From positions 27,178,435 through 27,242,434 of the forward strand of contig JAYGXS010000008.1 in the NCBI GenBank assembly GCA_036362985.1: a stretch of 64,000 nt of DNA, in the 5' to 3' direction. The notes under the pieces are model-generated. The model saw only the letters and a program-made list of their open reading frames with translations. It was not told where the DNA came from and searched no databases. A program made the position numbers and the translations under genes. Shown here piece after piece: positions 45,790-56,985 of the stretch; position 1 is the first letter of the stretch, and each line of letters begins with the position of its first letter. This DNA comes from Ligula intestinalis (lineage: Eukaryota > Platyhelminthes > Cestoda > Diphyllobothriidea > Diphyllobothriidae).

Positions 45790-46640
45790 TGAATGATTTA
45801 GCTTAACTTTGGTTATGTTATTTTAATTTTTAGAACACCTTTCAGAAACAAAGAGAACACGCTTAGTCTGGCATAATGAAGGCAAGATTTGGGCGAATTT
45901 GGATATTGCTGGCTATCCAAGAAGTTTTCTTCGCTATTTAATATAGTGCTTGATCACAGATAGTTTCAGATCGTCCGAACCGTCCAGCAACTAGTCCACG
46001 GTTTTCCGACCTCTTTTATATACATTTATATAAGGTACACTGCGTTTATCAGAAACTCCAACATACGATATTTTTAAAAGCATTTAATGAAAGACATGTA
46101 TTTTGGATATTAGTTTTCATGCTTCACCTAAGTATGAAAAGTTATTACCGAGAAATAGTTGAAAACGTCTATTTTCACAAACTGTAGACAACTTTTACTT
46201 GATATACTATTTCATTAACTGTTGTCGAAGGTTTAGGAATTTAGAAGGCTGGCACAAACTCATATCCTTTGTCTGTTTATGTTTTTTAAGTGTTTTTGTG
46301 TGAGAGAGAGAGAAGGGCAAGGGGACTACAACGTTGATTTTCTTCTGTGTGTAGAATGGGCTTGATTAAAACTTAGAGGTCTGCCGATGATTTTGGCGTT
46401 GGAAACGGTACAAGAATACTTTTTTTAATAAGGCCACATGTTGCCATGCTAGCAAATATTCTCCAGAACAGTTCAAGGGGTCATCAAGGGTTGAAGCCCG
46501 TAACCCTCAAACTATACCCTATACACTAGATATATGCCTTAAAATACTGCGTATTTAGATATTTCGCAATAAATTTCGTGAGTCAATCTGTCACGCTGCA
46601 TGACTAAGCTTCTTGTGGTGGATGACACCTGCTTAATAGC
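45790..46640 (+). repeat. Repeat C, copy 1 (direct repeat with 47090-48005)
   Basis: About 850 bp repeated 1.3 kb downstream. Shared blocks: GAGAACACGCTTAGTCTGG against GAGAGCACGCTCAATCTGG, GGCTATC, TTTCAGATC, CCGTCCAGC, AGCATTTAATGAAA, TTACCGAGAAATAGTTGAAA, CTGTCGTCGAAG, TTCTTTGTCTGTT, TTAGAGGTCTGC, GTCATCA.GG.TTGAAGC. Noncoding and unnamed. Its right end passes directly into repeat B. Confidence 0.75.
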
Positions 46641-46930
46641 ATTCAAAATGGTACACTTGTTCCCTCATATGTTGTGTGTTTGTATGTGCGTGTGTGTGGG
46701 GGGGGGTGACTGCATGGATAAATGCTTTGGAGTTTAGACCTCGGTTATAGTACAGCCTTAGATAATGACAACAAACAATCCGGAGGTAGTTAGGCACGCC
46801 AATCTGAGATTGCTGACGGTACCGTGTACCATCTATGTGGTTCAAATCACATGCCTGTTTGACAAAGGGCTGGCGTCGCGTTCATCGTTCTACCCAAGTG
46901 ATCAAATGAATGCATGCCTGCTGTGTGGCT
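46580..46930 (+). repeat. Interspersed repeat B, copy 2
   Basis: Best-preserved copy: TGACTAAGCTTCTTGTGGTG, GACACCTGC, a GT-rich then G9 run (near 46698), TGGAGTTTAGACCTCGGTTA, CAAACAATCCGGAGGTAGTT, and GTGGTTCAAATCACATGCCTG with a B-box-like GGTTCAAATC. Confidence 0.65.
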
Positions 46931-47089
46931 AGGGCGACAGAGAAACATCAATGCAGATCAATGCAGATCAAATCATAAGATAAGGTCTTAGTACGCTATA
47001 ACGTGACCCTCCTCGGGATCTTAGTTGGACGATTGCAGTATTAGACTTCAGATAACATGCGTCATTCAATGTCCTTACCACACTAGAAG

Positions 47090-48005
47090 TGAGCGATTAA
47101 GTTTAAATTTTGTTTTGTTATTTTAGTTTTTTATTTTTATAACGCTTTTCATAAAAGAAGAGAGCACGCTCAATCTGGTATATTGAAAGTAGGATTTGAA
47201 CGAATTCGAATGTTACTGGCTATCAAAGAAAGTTCCTTCGCCATTGAATAGGTTGCTTGATGACAGACAGTTTCAGATCTTCCAAACCGTCCAGCGACTA
47301 CTCCATGGTTTCCCTAGCTCTTTTCTTTAAAATTTAAATATTGTTTGCTGCATTTATCACAAATTTCAACATAAGATATTTCCTAAAAGCATTTAATGAA
47401 AAAAATCAATTTTGTATATTAGTTTCAATGTTTTACCTACGCATGAAAAGTCATTACCGAGAAATAGTTGAAAACGTCTACATACACCAACTGCATACAA
47501 ATTCTATTTGATATACCGTTTCAGTAACTGTCGTCGAAGAGATAGTAATTTAGCAGGTTTGGAACAACCTTATATTCTTTGTCTGTTCATGCGTTTTAAG
47601 TGTTTTTTGTAAAAGAAGGGGGCTACAACGTTGACTTTCTCCTGAGAGTGGAAGTTGCTTCATTAAAACTAAGAGGTCTGCTGTTGATTTTTTCGTTGGA
47701 AACATCAAAAGAGTAACTTTTGCATACGCCTACATTTTTTCATGTTTATCAGGTAATAGGAAATTGGCAGATACAATTACAAACACTAAATTTCAGATCT
47801 ATTATGAAAATTCAACAGCACATCTTTTTAAGCAAATACTTTTCGACACAATTAAGTCGTCATCAGGGTTTGAAGCACGCAGCCCGCCAAATATACATTG
47901 CAAAATAAATGGCTACCGTAAAATACTACGCATTTTGGTAGTTCTTGATGAGATTGCGTAAGTCAACCTGTCATGCTGTATGAATAAGCCTGATTGATGA
48001 CAGTC
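47090..48005 (+). repeat. Repeat C, copy 2, ending in a fragment of repeat B
   Basis: Same order of blocks as copy 1, with many substitutions. The last ~45 bases (GTCAACCTGTCATGCTGTATG) match the beginning of repeat B, so C and B may be two parts of one longer element. Confidence 0.7.
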
Positions 48006-49287
48006 GTATCTACCTCGCGGACGTGCATTCTCGCCGGATGTCTCACAAATAGGCCCGGATGAAAGCTTGGGGCTCGTGTAAGCTCATTTATTTTTTAATT
48101 CTTTGATTATAGCCTAGTTCTTCTGACAACTGCAGTAAAATTTCTTTATTATCCACACATAATTCCAATCTTACTTACCTTAAATTCTAATTGGCTGTAA
48201 CTGCATTACCCAGTCTATACACTAATGTACCCCTTAAATCATGCAGTCGAGTCTCTTAGTTTTGACTAGTCCAGTCGAGTCCTCGAAGCTAAGTCTAAGC
48301 TTTTAAGCCAATTGCAGTCTCAGAAACACTGTTGTCCTCTATTACCGGTACTTTTAGCCCACCTATTTAGAAAGATGATGGTCTGACCTCCGACAAATGG
48401 TAGTGTCAGAGCTAGCACAAGTTCTACTACACTTATTGCTGACATGTAAAGATATGAGCCCAGAGTTGACTTTAATCACTACTCTGCAAACGCTTTATCA
48501 TTGTCCAAACGCTAATCATTAGTACATCCCACAGATTGGGAGTGCATACTGAGTGCGACTCCTTAAAAAGCATACACAGGCAGCACTAAAAGTATACTAA
48601 GTACTGGCCTTAGTAAGCACGATTACTTGAATCAGCACTTCTAGCATAGGCATGCAGATATATCGGCATCATCTTAGTGCGTACAGCTCGAGGGGTCAAG
48701 CTGAGAGTGCGGAAGCCAAGCCAAGCACAGCTTTGCTCAGGCCCCCAAGCATGCACTTTCCCGAAACAGTTGAGCCCTAGTGAAGGCTCAGTCAGCCTAA
48801 ACGCTGGCAAATGGTGGCACCAGTGTCAGTACCAGCGCTACTAACCTTCTTGTTGGGATTGAGGGCAAATGAAACCTGTGCTGACTTTAATCAGCGTCAA
48901 TTCTGAGTTACAATACAGACTGAGATAGAACCAGTGAACATATTACTCAGATGTACCCCAAACAGTAACATTAGAAATAACAGTAATAGCTGTTAAGCAG
49001 AACGAGGCCTAGCTTCTTAGAATCAGGCTAGAAGCCTACTAAAGGTGAGTGAGAGTAGACAGTGCAGTAGTAACGGCGCAAAGTCTATTTTCACTATATA
49101 CTACGCTTAGACTGTGTTTACAGCTGCGGCCTACGCCCGCTCTCTGTGCGGCTATCTTGACTTGTCTTGTCTCCGCTTAAATGCAGTTAAGAGGGTTGAG
49201 TGGGCTAGGTAGTGGCGCGTCTGCTATCACTATACCTGAACACAGTCACCGTCCCTGCTCTTGAGCAAATGGTGGACATGTTCGCTT
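48006..49287. other. Stretch without a recognised feature
   Basis: No coding resemblance or repeat partner was seen on either strand. Confidence 0.4.
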
Positions 49288-49590
49288 GCGATGGTCAAAC
49301 TAACACATGAATAAGCTTATTGTGCAAGCAAGACACCGGCTGAAACATTAACTGACATCCTAAATGGTGCACTTGTTCACTTCTGAAGCATTTGTGTTTG
49401 TGTGGGGGGGGTGACATAAAACAAACCGGTGGTAGTTTAGCATGCCAATCTGATATTTTTTCGCGATATTGTATACCACTTATGTGGTTCAAATCACATT
49501 ACTGCGTCACTGGCGTCACTTTCGCCGTTCCACCCAAAGTAAAATGCGTGCCTGCTGTGTGCTACTCGGGTGACATTTGTAGAAGATCAC
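49288..49590 (+). repeat. Interspersed repeat B, copy 3
   Basis: AATAAGCTTATTGTG, GACACCGGCTG, AACTGACATCCTAAATGGTG, CACTTGTTCACTTCTGAAGC, a G-run (near 49405), CAAACCGGTGGTAGTTTAGC, and GTGGTTCAAATCACATTACTG. Confidence 0.65.
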
Positions 49591-50016
49591 CACCCTGCGA
49601 CGCAGCCGAGACTGACGATTATACTGAAAACAGCAGCCTACGGGGGACAACAAACAGGTCGAAGGACACCAAAACTGATCTCAACCTGTTATTTTCATCC
49701 CCGCAGCACGTAGCAGAATGTTTCATGATCCCTAACCACTGACCTTACAAGCTCGTACCAGAGGCAGCTGCACAGGGACGAAAAACCACGGTGGATGGCC
49801 ACTAAACCAACATCATCAAGTAATAGAATGTTTTAGGAACCTCTTTTTTTGCCCCCCCCCCCTCCCGCTTCTACTACCTTTCAACCTCTTAAAATTTGCA
49901 TTTTGTCCCGATGCCGATAGCTTGTAAGCTTTTGTAACGTTAAAAAAGTAAACCTATGGTTCCCGTGGTCACCTCTGCTTCTCTTTTGTGCTCGAGGATT
50001 CGCATCTTCGCTTCTA

Positions 50017-50506
50017 CAGTAGTCGCCGGTTATTAAGCCTACGGTTAATAGGCCCAGCCGCGTAATAAGCCCAAAACATCTAGTGCGACATTCCCAGCCC
50101 TCACTTTTAATTTAGTCTGACGACGAACACGTGATACTTGTTCGAAAATTCACGAGTACAACTCGATTTTCCGAAGATCTTCTTTCTTTTCATCATATCG
50201 TCTCGGAATGCAACTTACTTCACAAGCCCAAATCAGTTTGGGACGCAATTTTACTGACACTAGACCGCTTTTATTAAACGTGTCGCAAATCATTTTTGTG
50301 TGCTTGTTATTTCGTTAAATACAGACAAACAGCATTCTTTTCTTGTACATAACCAAGCTCTTAAAGTAATACAGTACGCATGTAATGTATAGTGCCTATC
50401 CTGCATTTGCTAATCAAGCACAAGGAGTCTCCGGTTAGTGCGCCCGCCGCTTATTAATCCCAATTTAGCCTGAGCCCGAGGTGGGCTCAATAACCGGCGA
50501 CTACTG
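50017..50506. mobile_element. TA-flanked MITE (Tc1/mariner-pogo type), copy 1, 490 bp
   Basis: The left end CAGTAGTCGCCGGTTATTAA followed by GCC and the right end GGCTCAATAACCGGCGACTACTG form a 23-bp inverted repeat with one mismatch. TA flanks both ends (50015-50016 and 50507-50508). CAGT ends and a TA duplication are the signature of Tc1/mariner/pogo elements. There is no transposase frame inside. A second copy in opposite orientation is at 60212-60682. Confidence 0.9.
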
Positions 50507-50559
50507 TATTAGCAATGTACATATTAATGATTATTTGGGCATCACCGATCTGGTAGTGG

Positions 50560-50810
50560 AACGATTACGTTCCGGTTTGGCCTTAAGCTTACAGTCACAC
50601 AGCGACTAGTGGGATAGGATGGAATTGATCCGACAAAACAACGCCCATTTATGGCTTGTTAGCCGTCATAAGCCAGTTATACGCGATCTCAAGTGTTTAG
50701 ATCCCCAATATTTGAACCCGTGGTCATTGAGTTTACAACACAAACATTGCACCACGGGCTCGTTACTTTGTCATTTGAGATCAGGAATATAATGAATATG
50801 AACATTTTGT
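50560..50810 (-). repeat. tRNA-derived SINE, minus strand, diverged
   Basis: Same family as 36270-37125. On the plus strand it reads GTTCCGG, AATTGATCCGACAAAACAA, TAGCCGTCATAAGCCAGTTA, GATCTCAAGTG, ATTTGAACCCGTGG, ACCACGGGCTCGTTACTTTG, GATCAGGAATATAATGAAT. Confidence 0.6.
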
Positions 50811-51289
50811 TTTCTTGCGTTGCATATCCCCACTAAGAGGTAAACATTGTAACTGAAAACTGCTTATTGTTTAATCTACAGAATACACAAAATGTGCTCG
50901 AGCTCTTCCTCAACCATTTATCACGTCTCATGTGGCTGTCATGCTGATCTCAATTAGGAGAAATAAAGTCACGGTCACATGCAATATCAGATTTATGTTA
51001 ATGACAGGCGTTTTGCGTCCGCATGCATTTGCGCAAGCACCTGCCACAATGTTATGTCTGCCTCACATGATTTTTCTGGGTGTAATTTCCAGGTGTTTTT
51101 TTAGACAGTTGAGTAGGATTTTTTCTGGGGATATTGACCAGTGCATTCCCCTGTGATTATCACAGGTTTTTTTGCGAATATTTTCATTCTTGAGTTGAAA
51201 AGTCAAATTGGCAAACATTTGCTGAGTAATTTCTCTGTAATGCTATTCGGGACACGAACTAGTAGATAGGTGTGCCCGTGGAAGCCCTC

Positions 51290-52600
51290 AAGTAGCTATT
51301 TACAAGATGCGCACGAAATGTGCAATTTCTCTTCAACGGTCAGCTTTACAGACAGAAAGATGGTGTGGCGATGGGCTCACCACTTGGCCCGTCTCTCGCA
51401 AATGTCTTTATGGGCAAGATCGAGAAAACGAGTCTAAAGGACACCATCAATGACTTTGCCTTTTACGGTCTATATGTCGACAATATCTTCTGTTTAACAG
51501 ATTTTAACGTTGACACCGAAGCTCTGGTCACGAAGTTGAACAACGCGCATCCATATCTCAACTTTACTGCACAGACGAAGGAAGACGATGAAATACCGTT
51601 TCTTGATGCCCTTCTGCGGCAAGTTGATGGATGCATCCTGCATAGGGTCTTCCGAACGAAAAACTGGACGGGACAATACTCCAACTTTCATAGTTTTGTC
51701 TCCCTAAATATAAAACGAAATCTAGTCCAGGGATTAGCAGCTAGAGTACGACAGACCTGCTCTCCCGAAACTGTCGAAGCAGAACTCCAACAGCTGCAGC
51801 AGACCCTTATTGAAAATAAATGCCCGGACGGGTTAGTCTTCAGGAATATTGGCGAGCGAGCCGAAAACAATGACGTGTTCATTAGACTGCCATTTTAAGG
51901 CGATGCAACAAGCGAGCTGGTCAGACGGTGTCTAAGGACAGCAATCGCAAGTGCATTCCCCGCGGCGAACTTACGGGTTTTCTTCACGAACTCCTCCCTC
52001 CTACGATTAGGAGATAAAGACCAACTCCCATTAAAGGTCACATCTATGTGTACTTAATTTTTCACTTGCTCCTGTGGAGCAGGATATATAGGCTGAACAA
52101 CGAGGCACCTGGAAAAGAGGGTACTTGAACACATACTGGCCTGGTTAAGTAAAGGTAAAACTATATCGATCTCGAGTTCTATTATTGCACATATTTTCGA
52201 TACGAATCATCGAGTCGATACTACCGAAGCCTTTCAGGTTGTCTACCGGACACCAGCCAACCTTTCTGAGGGCCTTCGCCAACGGGTGCTGGCGACAGCC
52301 GAAGCAGTGGTTATACGGCTGGCGAATCCGGTGCCTTGTTGTCAGAATAAGCTGACAGAAGCCCTTGCACTTCCGCGGCCGGCCCCGACGCCAGGTGGCG
52401 ACCGCATGTTGCCCCCACCCCTCAGGGACAAGCGTTCGCTGCGCGCAAATAACAGTAATTATCTCTCCATGCATCTGCCCTCTGATCAACCCCACAACCT
52501 AACCCAATTACCTCCCATACACTTTCCCCTCCCCCAATGCACGAACCTCTACAAGCCGACCTCGTCATGCGGGCGACGCGTTAACGATGAATTGTAATTA
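51290..52600 (+). pseudogene. Penelope-like element: RT palm plus GIY-YIG, plus strand
   Basis: A 192-codon frame (51320-51898) has KDGVAMGSPLGPSLANVFMG (motif B) and YGLYVDNIFCL, where YVDD has become YVDN at residues 52-55 (second catalytic Asp lost). It continues with DDEIPFLDALL and a long thumb region. After the stop the same protein continues to FTNSSLLRLGDKDQLPLKVT. A GIY-YIG region near 52060-52290 follows in shifted frames: CSCGAGYIG, a stop, TTRHLEKRVLEHI, then IIAHIFDTNHRVDT and AFQVVYRTPANLSEGL. The linear order RT then GIY-YIG is canonical. Clearly inactive. Confidence 0.85.
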
Positions 52601-52719
52601 GACTACACTATTTAACCCTGCCCATCTGTCCAGTTTTTAATTACCTTAATGATTTGCTGAAAACATATGTTTGCCAAACTTGACTTATCACAGATTAAAC
52701 GTTTCCCTTTCATTTGCAA

Positions 52720-52985
52720 AGGTGGACGATTGTGGCATCCTTGAAGTCCTGGGGGACTTGGCCTTTGCTCCACATCTCCTGGGCGAGCGTGGTTAGCGGG
52801 TCATATGTGGTGGCCGCCGTATTTGTAAATCTTCACAGGCATCGCATCTGATCCAGGTACTTTCACACTGGACAGTTGGTGCACGGCCTTGACAGTTTAC
52901 TGAGGAGTGGGTGAGAGGTCGAGGTCAGCGTTGATTTTCACCCGAGGTAGGCATAGGAGAGGCTCGAACGCCGGTTGAGTAGAAG
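52720..52985 (-). mobile_element. Fragment of the zinc-finger RTE-like LINE, minus strand
   Basis: Minus strand frames read TTYDPLTTLAQEMWSKGQVP and QDFKDATIV, preceded by an eroded KLSRPCTNCPV/YLDQMRCL stretch. These match FQEMWRQGQVPQDFKDATIV of the element at 13150-15730. Confidence 0.7.
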
Positions 52986-53891
52986 TTTTACGTCAAGTGG
53001 CTATGCTTTCAACCTGCACACCATTTTATAGCTCTATTATGCATTGAAAAGAAATATTTTAGAAAAGCAGAGTTATACTCGTGGATTTTCAAGCAGATAA
53101 CACCGACCCGTCGTCAGACAAAATAAAAAGCAACATTTGGGATTTTAACACTGGTAATTAATATTACACATTAATTTTAGTAAGGATTTATGCTAGTCCC
53201 AAAAGAAGCCCTAACCGGCTAGAGATTATGTTCATACAAAATTCACGTTTGTTTGTTAAATGCTTACGAAATGCAAATCACATGCCTGTCTAGTAATGAT
53301 CTAGCATCACGTGCGTTGGGTACTCTCTAACTCCCTGAGCGTTCAATAGATGCGTGTGATGTGACATTGAGTGCACAGTCAGCTTCGTGGAGTGTTCCTG
53401 CCGCTGTGTTTGCTTTCAAAACTATGCTGCATCCTGTGATCTACGTCTTCCATTTTACGGTCTACTCAGTACTTGGTTAGCCGAGAACTAGGTGTCACTG
53501 CTGTGCACCTGCCCGCACTCCGAACGTTTTGACAATTTATGCTTATTGCTAATTCTTGTTAACTTGATTAACTATTATGTAAATGTCTACTTATATATAA
53601 ATAAGTAGGCACTTTAAATAGATATAACTGATTCAGAGGGGCCAGCGCGCAGCCGCCCAAAGCGAAGTTCTGGTGAAAACATCCAAATGAAGGAAAGATA
53701 GTTACAATGTACGCATGGGGAACTTAAAAACGGCAGCATCTTCGGAGACAGTGGCTTACAGATTGGAGCCAGGAAATATAGGCCGCTGAAGAAATCAGCT
53801 GTTTTGGGTGTTTCCTTCAACGCCAACGGCAACTCCATATGCCACAATTGGTATTTTGGTAGTTTGTCTGCGAAGGTATCGCTGGTGATAA
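52986..53891. other. Stretch without a recognised feature
   Basis: The minus-strand frame 53614-53964 is interrupted by the assembly gap and resembles nothing I know. Confidence 0.35.
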
Positions 53892-53901
53892 NNNNNNNNN
53901 N
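53892..53901. other. Assembly gap (10 N)
   Basis: Ten unknown bases. The true size of the missing sequence is unknown, so features around it may be artificially close. Confidence 0.99.
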
Positions 53902-54199
53902 TACGCGGCCCCACTTTACAGCTTTTGAGCAGTTAAGTTGTTCGAGTTCAGTCAGTCTTCCCAAACTTGTTATTTAGGGATCCTTCTAGTGTTGAGATAG
54001 CAACTAGCTCTCAATAGCCTCATTATCTTCGGCCTGGTAGCAACCGCTTTGGAAGTAAAGCTACTATTGCGTCCATGTTGATCCGAACATTTTCGGTGGT
54101 AAATATAACAGATGTCTTTGTATGTTGCGAGACGTCCCGTGCCGATGAAAATGCGCATTTGAACGCGTGTTTAAAACTATTTGAAAATCAACCAACCGT

Positions 54200-54480
54200 C
54201 CACTTCGATATTCTCAACGTAGGAAGGACCATGGATAACCATTGACTGTGAACGGGGAGGGAAAATATTTCGCCTCCTCATTTCTCACATCCTCATCGCT
54301 ATAGTATATTTGAACCCGTTGGAGTAGAGTTCTGAAAGGGCTGTGTTTTTGAACAACGGGATAGTTACTTGGGAATTGTAGGATGCAGCTAGTGTTTGTT
54401 GACTTGCCGTATACCCTAGTTTCTATCCTCCCCTCGAAAGTTCTCGTACCTTGCAGATACACTTGGGTATTTTTCGTGCT
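54200..54480 (-). pseudogene. Penelope-like element scrap (RT thumb region)
   Basis: Minus frame: YLQGTRTFEGRIETRVYGKS, TNTSCILQFPSNYPVVQKHS and RNEEAKYFPSPFTVNGYP. It matches the segment after YVDD in the PLE at 54984-55874 (KTTVYRKATNTSRILSYLSN and KKLFTMNGYP) but is closer to the copy at 60990-62030 (DEDMRMEEANYLHTLFTASG). Confidence 0.7.
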
Positions 54481-54983
54481 GGTGAAACCGGCCCTTAGAA
54501 AAAAAACAAAAGCAAATAAGATGGTGAGAAAGTTACATTAGAGGGTTTAAGCAAACACAATAGCTAGTCCAGTCGCGTATGAGGTTAGTCATGGTTTGTT
54601 TGTGGCCGGTGTCCGAGGTGTGTGATTCGGACACATCGACGACTGCTAACCCGGCCACCATAACGTCTACCGACCTACGAATCATCTCACAAAACACTGG
54701 TTTGGCTGTTCTGTTCGCTTAAACTCTCTCGACTGGGTGACTGAAACATGGGTTTTTAGGGTCAAAACCGAAATGTCTATGAATATATTAATCAATAGCA
54801 GCCCACCTTATGGAATAAACACGCAAATGCCCATCTTATAAACGAGTTATACTAAGAGTAGCATGAATCCTATGTCACAAAGATGTTATGCCATACTCGC
54901 GACATAGGTACAATCTAAAACCCAGACATCTTTTTCTCCGATGATTCTGCTGCTGTGTGATACAGCAACAGGGGGTTCCGCTC
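54481..54983. other. 3' flank of the PLE at 54984-56395
   Basis: Probably the PLE 3' UTR at its right side; no gene is seen. Short AT-rich runs only. Confidence 0.4.
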
Positions 54984-55874
54984 CTAAGTGGGGCCTCCAA
55001 CGTCCCCTATACGGTTTCCGTAATATGCCCTCCAGATAATCGTTGGGGAATGCCAGGCTTCCTGCAGCAGGCGTGAAGTTCGGTCGTCTGACCGACCCAG
55101 TATTTGCACATTTTCGAAGTCGAAGCTGTGCCCAGGCTTGGATGCGTGGTCGGCCACCACGGAATTCTTGTCGTTCCGTTGCACGGCGAGGTCATGCTGG
55201 TGCATTCTCGTGAAGACCCGTTTGCCGGTTTGACCAACATAATTGGCTTCACCACAAAGGCAGTCAATAAGGTAAATGACACCGGACTTTTGATTAACGG
55301 GTACTGGGTCCTTGGGCCGCATAATTTGCCTGCGGATTGTTGCTTCCGGTCTGTGAGCAACTCCAATCCCAAATTCGCTCACCAGTCGAGCGAATTCTTC
55401 AGAAACACCAGCAATATATGGTATTGCTCGCCAGCGTGTCGGTTCTGGCTGTCCTGTTGGTTTTCTTCGTTTGACCCCTCGCCTGCATTTTTCGACGAAG
55501 GCGCCAGGATAGCCATTCATTGTGAAGAGTTTCTTGAGATACTGGGCCTCGGCCTTCTTGTCGGCTGGTTCGGTGCAGTGAGTTTCTACACGACGATAGA
55601 GCGTTCGCACGCAGCTACGTTTGTGCGAGACGGGATGGTTGCTGAGGTAACTCAGGATGCGAGAGGTATTTGTCGCCTTCCTGTAAACTGTTGTTTTGAG
55701 TTCCCCACCGTCTTTTCTGCACAGCAGCAGGTCGAGGAACGGCAACTGGCTATCTTTTTCTTCCTCCATCGTCAACTGGATGTCGGGGAAGATCGAGTTC
55801 AGATTCTCTGTGAAATCCTCAATCTTGTCTCGATGAATGATGACAAACGTGTCATCAACATACCGAACCCACAA
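54984..55874 (-). CDS. Penelope-like element protein: RT catalytic motif to GIY-YIG C-terminus
   Basis: A 296-codon uninterrupted frame, the best-preserved PLE piece here. It begins inside the RT with VRYVDDTFVIIH (YVDD at residues 5-8, both Asp kept), then EEKDSQLPFLDLLLCRKD, the thumb region with KATNTSRILSYLSNHP, and a basic linker RRGVKRRKPTG. A GIY-YIG nuclease follows from about 195: G198-V-I-Y201, the CxC pair at 205/207, YVG at 212-214, KR at 218-219, H243 and H249, and E272 in LLQEAW. PLE protein nicks DNA with this domain and reverse transcribes element RNA. The N-terminal RT half continues upstream in other frames (to 56395). Confidence 0.88.
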   Translation of the reverse strand: MWVRYVDDTFVIIHRDKIEDFTENLNSIFPDIQLTMEEEKDSQLPFLDLLLCRKDGGELKTTVYRKATNTSRILSYLSNHPVSHKRSCVRTLYRRVETHCTEPADKKAEAQYLKKLFTMNGYPGAFVEKCRRGVKRRKPTGQPEPTRWRAIPYIAGVSEEFARLVSEFGIGVAHRPEATIRRQIMRPKDPVPVNQKSGVIYLIDCLCGEANYVGQTGKRVFTRMHQHDLAVQRNDKNSVVADHASKPGHSFDFENVQILGRSDDRTSRLLQEAWHSPTIIWRAYYGNRIGDVGGPT

Positions 55875-56395
55875 TCGTGGTCAATAATGTTCGAAAGCCA
55901 GTGCCTCCAGTCGTTGTAGTACTGCTTCGGCGATCAGGCCAGATAACGGCGACCCTATCGGTGTACCTTTTACTTGTTCATACACCGTTCCACTGAAGGT
56001 GGAAAAAGGTGCTCATACAGTGTTTCAGGAGTCCAATGAGATGCTCTATTTTGAGCTTCAAGTCTGTCTCGTTTCACTTCTCTTCTAACAGGGTTTGGAT
56101 GGTTTTAACCGCAAGATGTTGCGGTATTGAGGTAAAAGTGAGGTCACATCGAAAAATACCATCACTTCGTCAGATGTTAGTTCAATACCCTGTAGCTTTT
56201 GTGTGAATTGTTCAGCTGAGCTGATGGTCGTTGCAGAGCGCTGGGTTAGAAATTTGAGACGTTGAAACAACCACTTGGCTAAACCAAATTTTGGGGTGCC
56301 TCTGAGGGAAACGATCGGTCGTAGGGGGATTTCTGGTTTGTGGGCCTTGGAGAGGCCACAGAATCTTGGGATCTCGTATTTGGGCAGCGACTATC
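55875..56395 (-). pseudogene. Upstream RT half of the same Penelope-like element
   Basis: Minus order: SLPKYEIPRFCGLSKAHKPE, then IPLRPIVSLRGTPKFGLAKW (the PLE finger region), QRLKFLTQRSATTISSAEQF, VFFDVTSLLPQY (motif A; FDVTSLFTSIP is usual). Next come frame-shifted remnants with VYEQVKGTPIGSPLSGLIAE (motif B) leading to LEALAFEHY, a stop, and then the intact frame. The element therefore needs at least three repairs to be read. Confidence 0.8.
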
Positions 56396-56399
56396 TATT

Positions 56400-56560
56400 C
56401 ATCACCACGTGGGCAAGCACAGCGCTGTTGGCGCTTTTGACTTCACTTTTGGCCAGCCATGCCGGGAGGTGCTCCCGCATTATTTTGGATAAGCACCGAC
56501 TCGTGCGACCGATATAGCCTGCTCCACAGGAGCATGTAAATGAGTAGTTGCACATAGAAG
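56400..56560 (-). pseudogene. GIY-YIG end of a second Penelope-like family, abutting the PLE above
   Basis: Minus strand: CNYSFTCSCGAGYIGRTSRC, then LSKIMREHLPAWLAKSEVKS and ANSAVLAHV. This is the nuclease region of the family seen on the plus strand at 51290-52600 (CSCGAGYIG, LEKRVLEHI). It stops within a few bases of where the RT of the other PLE begins, so two PLE families are joined head to tail with no spacer. Confidence 0.75.
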
Positions 56561-56689
56561 TGGTCTAAGTTAGCAGCCTATTCTTATCTTTTTAGTGGGC
56601 CGATGCCTGGCCTTCCTTTTGGGCCTCAATGTGTCTGGAGCTCAAGGTTGTTGCGGTCGCCAGACTTACTGCCGCGAGACATGGACTAC

Positions 56690-56985
56690 CCACACGCTGT
56701 CCAAAAATGGTGTCAAACAACATGCCGTCCAACCAATCACAGGCCGACCTAGCCACCAAACGTGCTCTCTCTCTACTGTCCTGACTGCTTCTAAAACGGC
56801 AGTTAGGACCCGGCCAATTTCCTGAGCGGACGTGTTTTCCCAAGTCAAGCTTCTTCCATCTATTCTCCTTTCGTTTGTGTGCACAATATACTCTTTCCCC
56901 TACTCTGGTCTTTAATGACTTCTCCTCAACTAAGTAACCATGGTCTGAAGATCGCAGTTGCCGAGTTTGACTAACTTAACCCCCT
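56690..56985 (+). repeat. CCAATCACAG interspersed repeat family, copy 3
   Basis: CCAATCACAGGCCGACC (56733), a GTGCACAATATACTC block, GGTCTTTAATGACTTCTCCTC, and GGTCTGAAGATCGCAGTTGC at the end. Same order as the copies at 10297 and 35390. The TATA-like block of copies 1 and 2 is replaced here. Confidence 0.6.

Noticed and set aside
45790..48005. Repeat C pair as LTRs of a retroelement
   Set aside because: The 450-bp interval between copies holds repeat B rather than coding sequence, and copy ends lack TG...CA with a duplication.
55104..55919. 271-codon open frame on the plus strand
   Set aside because: It is antisense to the PLE frame at 54984-55874, which has clear RT and GIY-YIG motifs. 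The plus frame has no recognisable domain.
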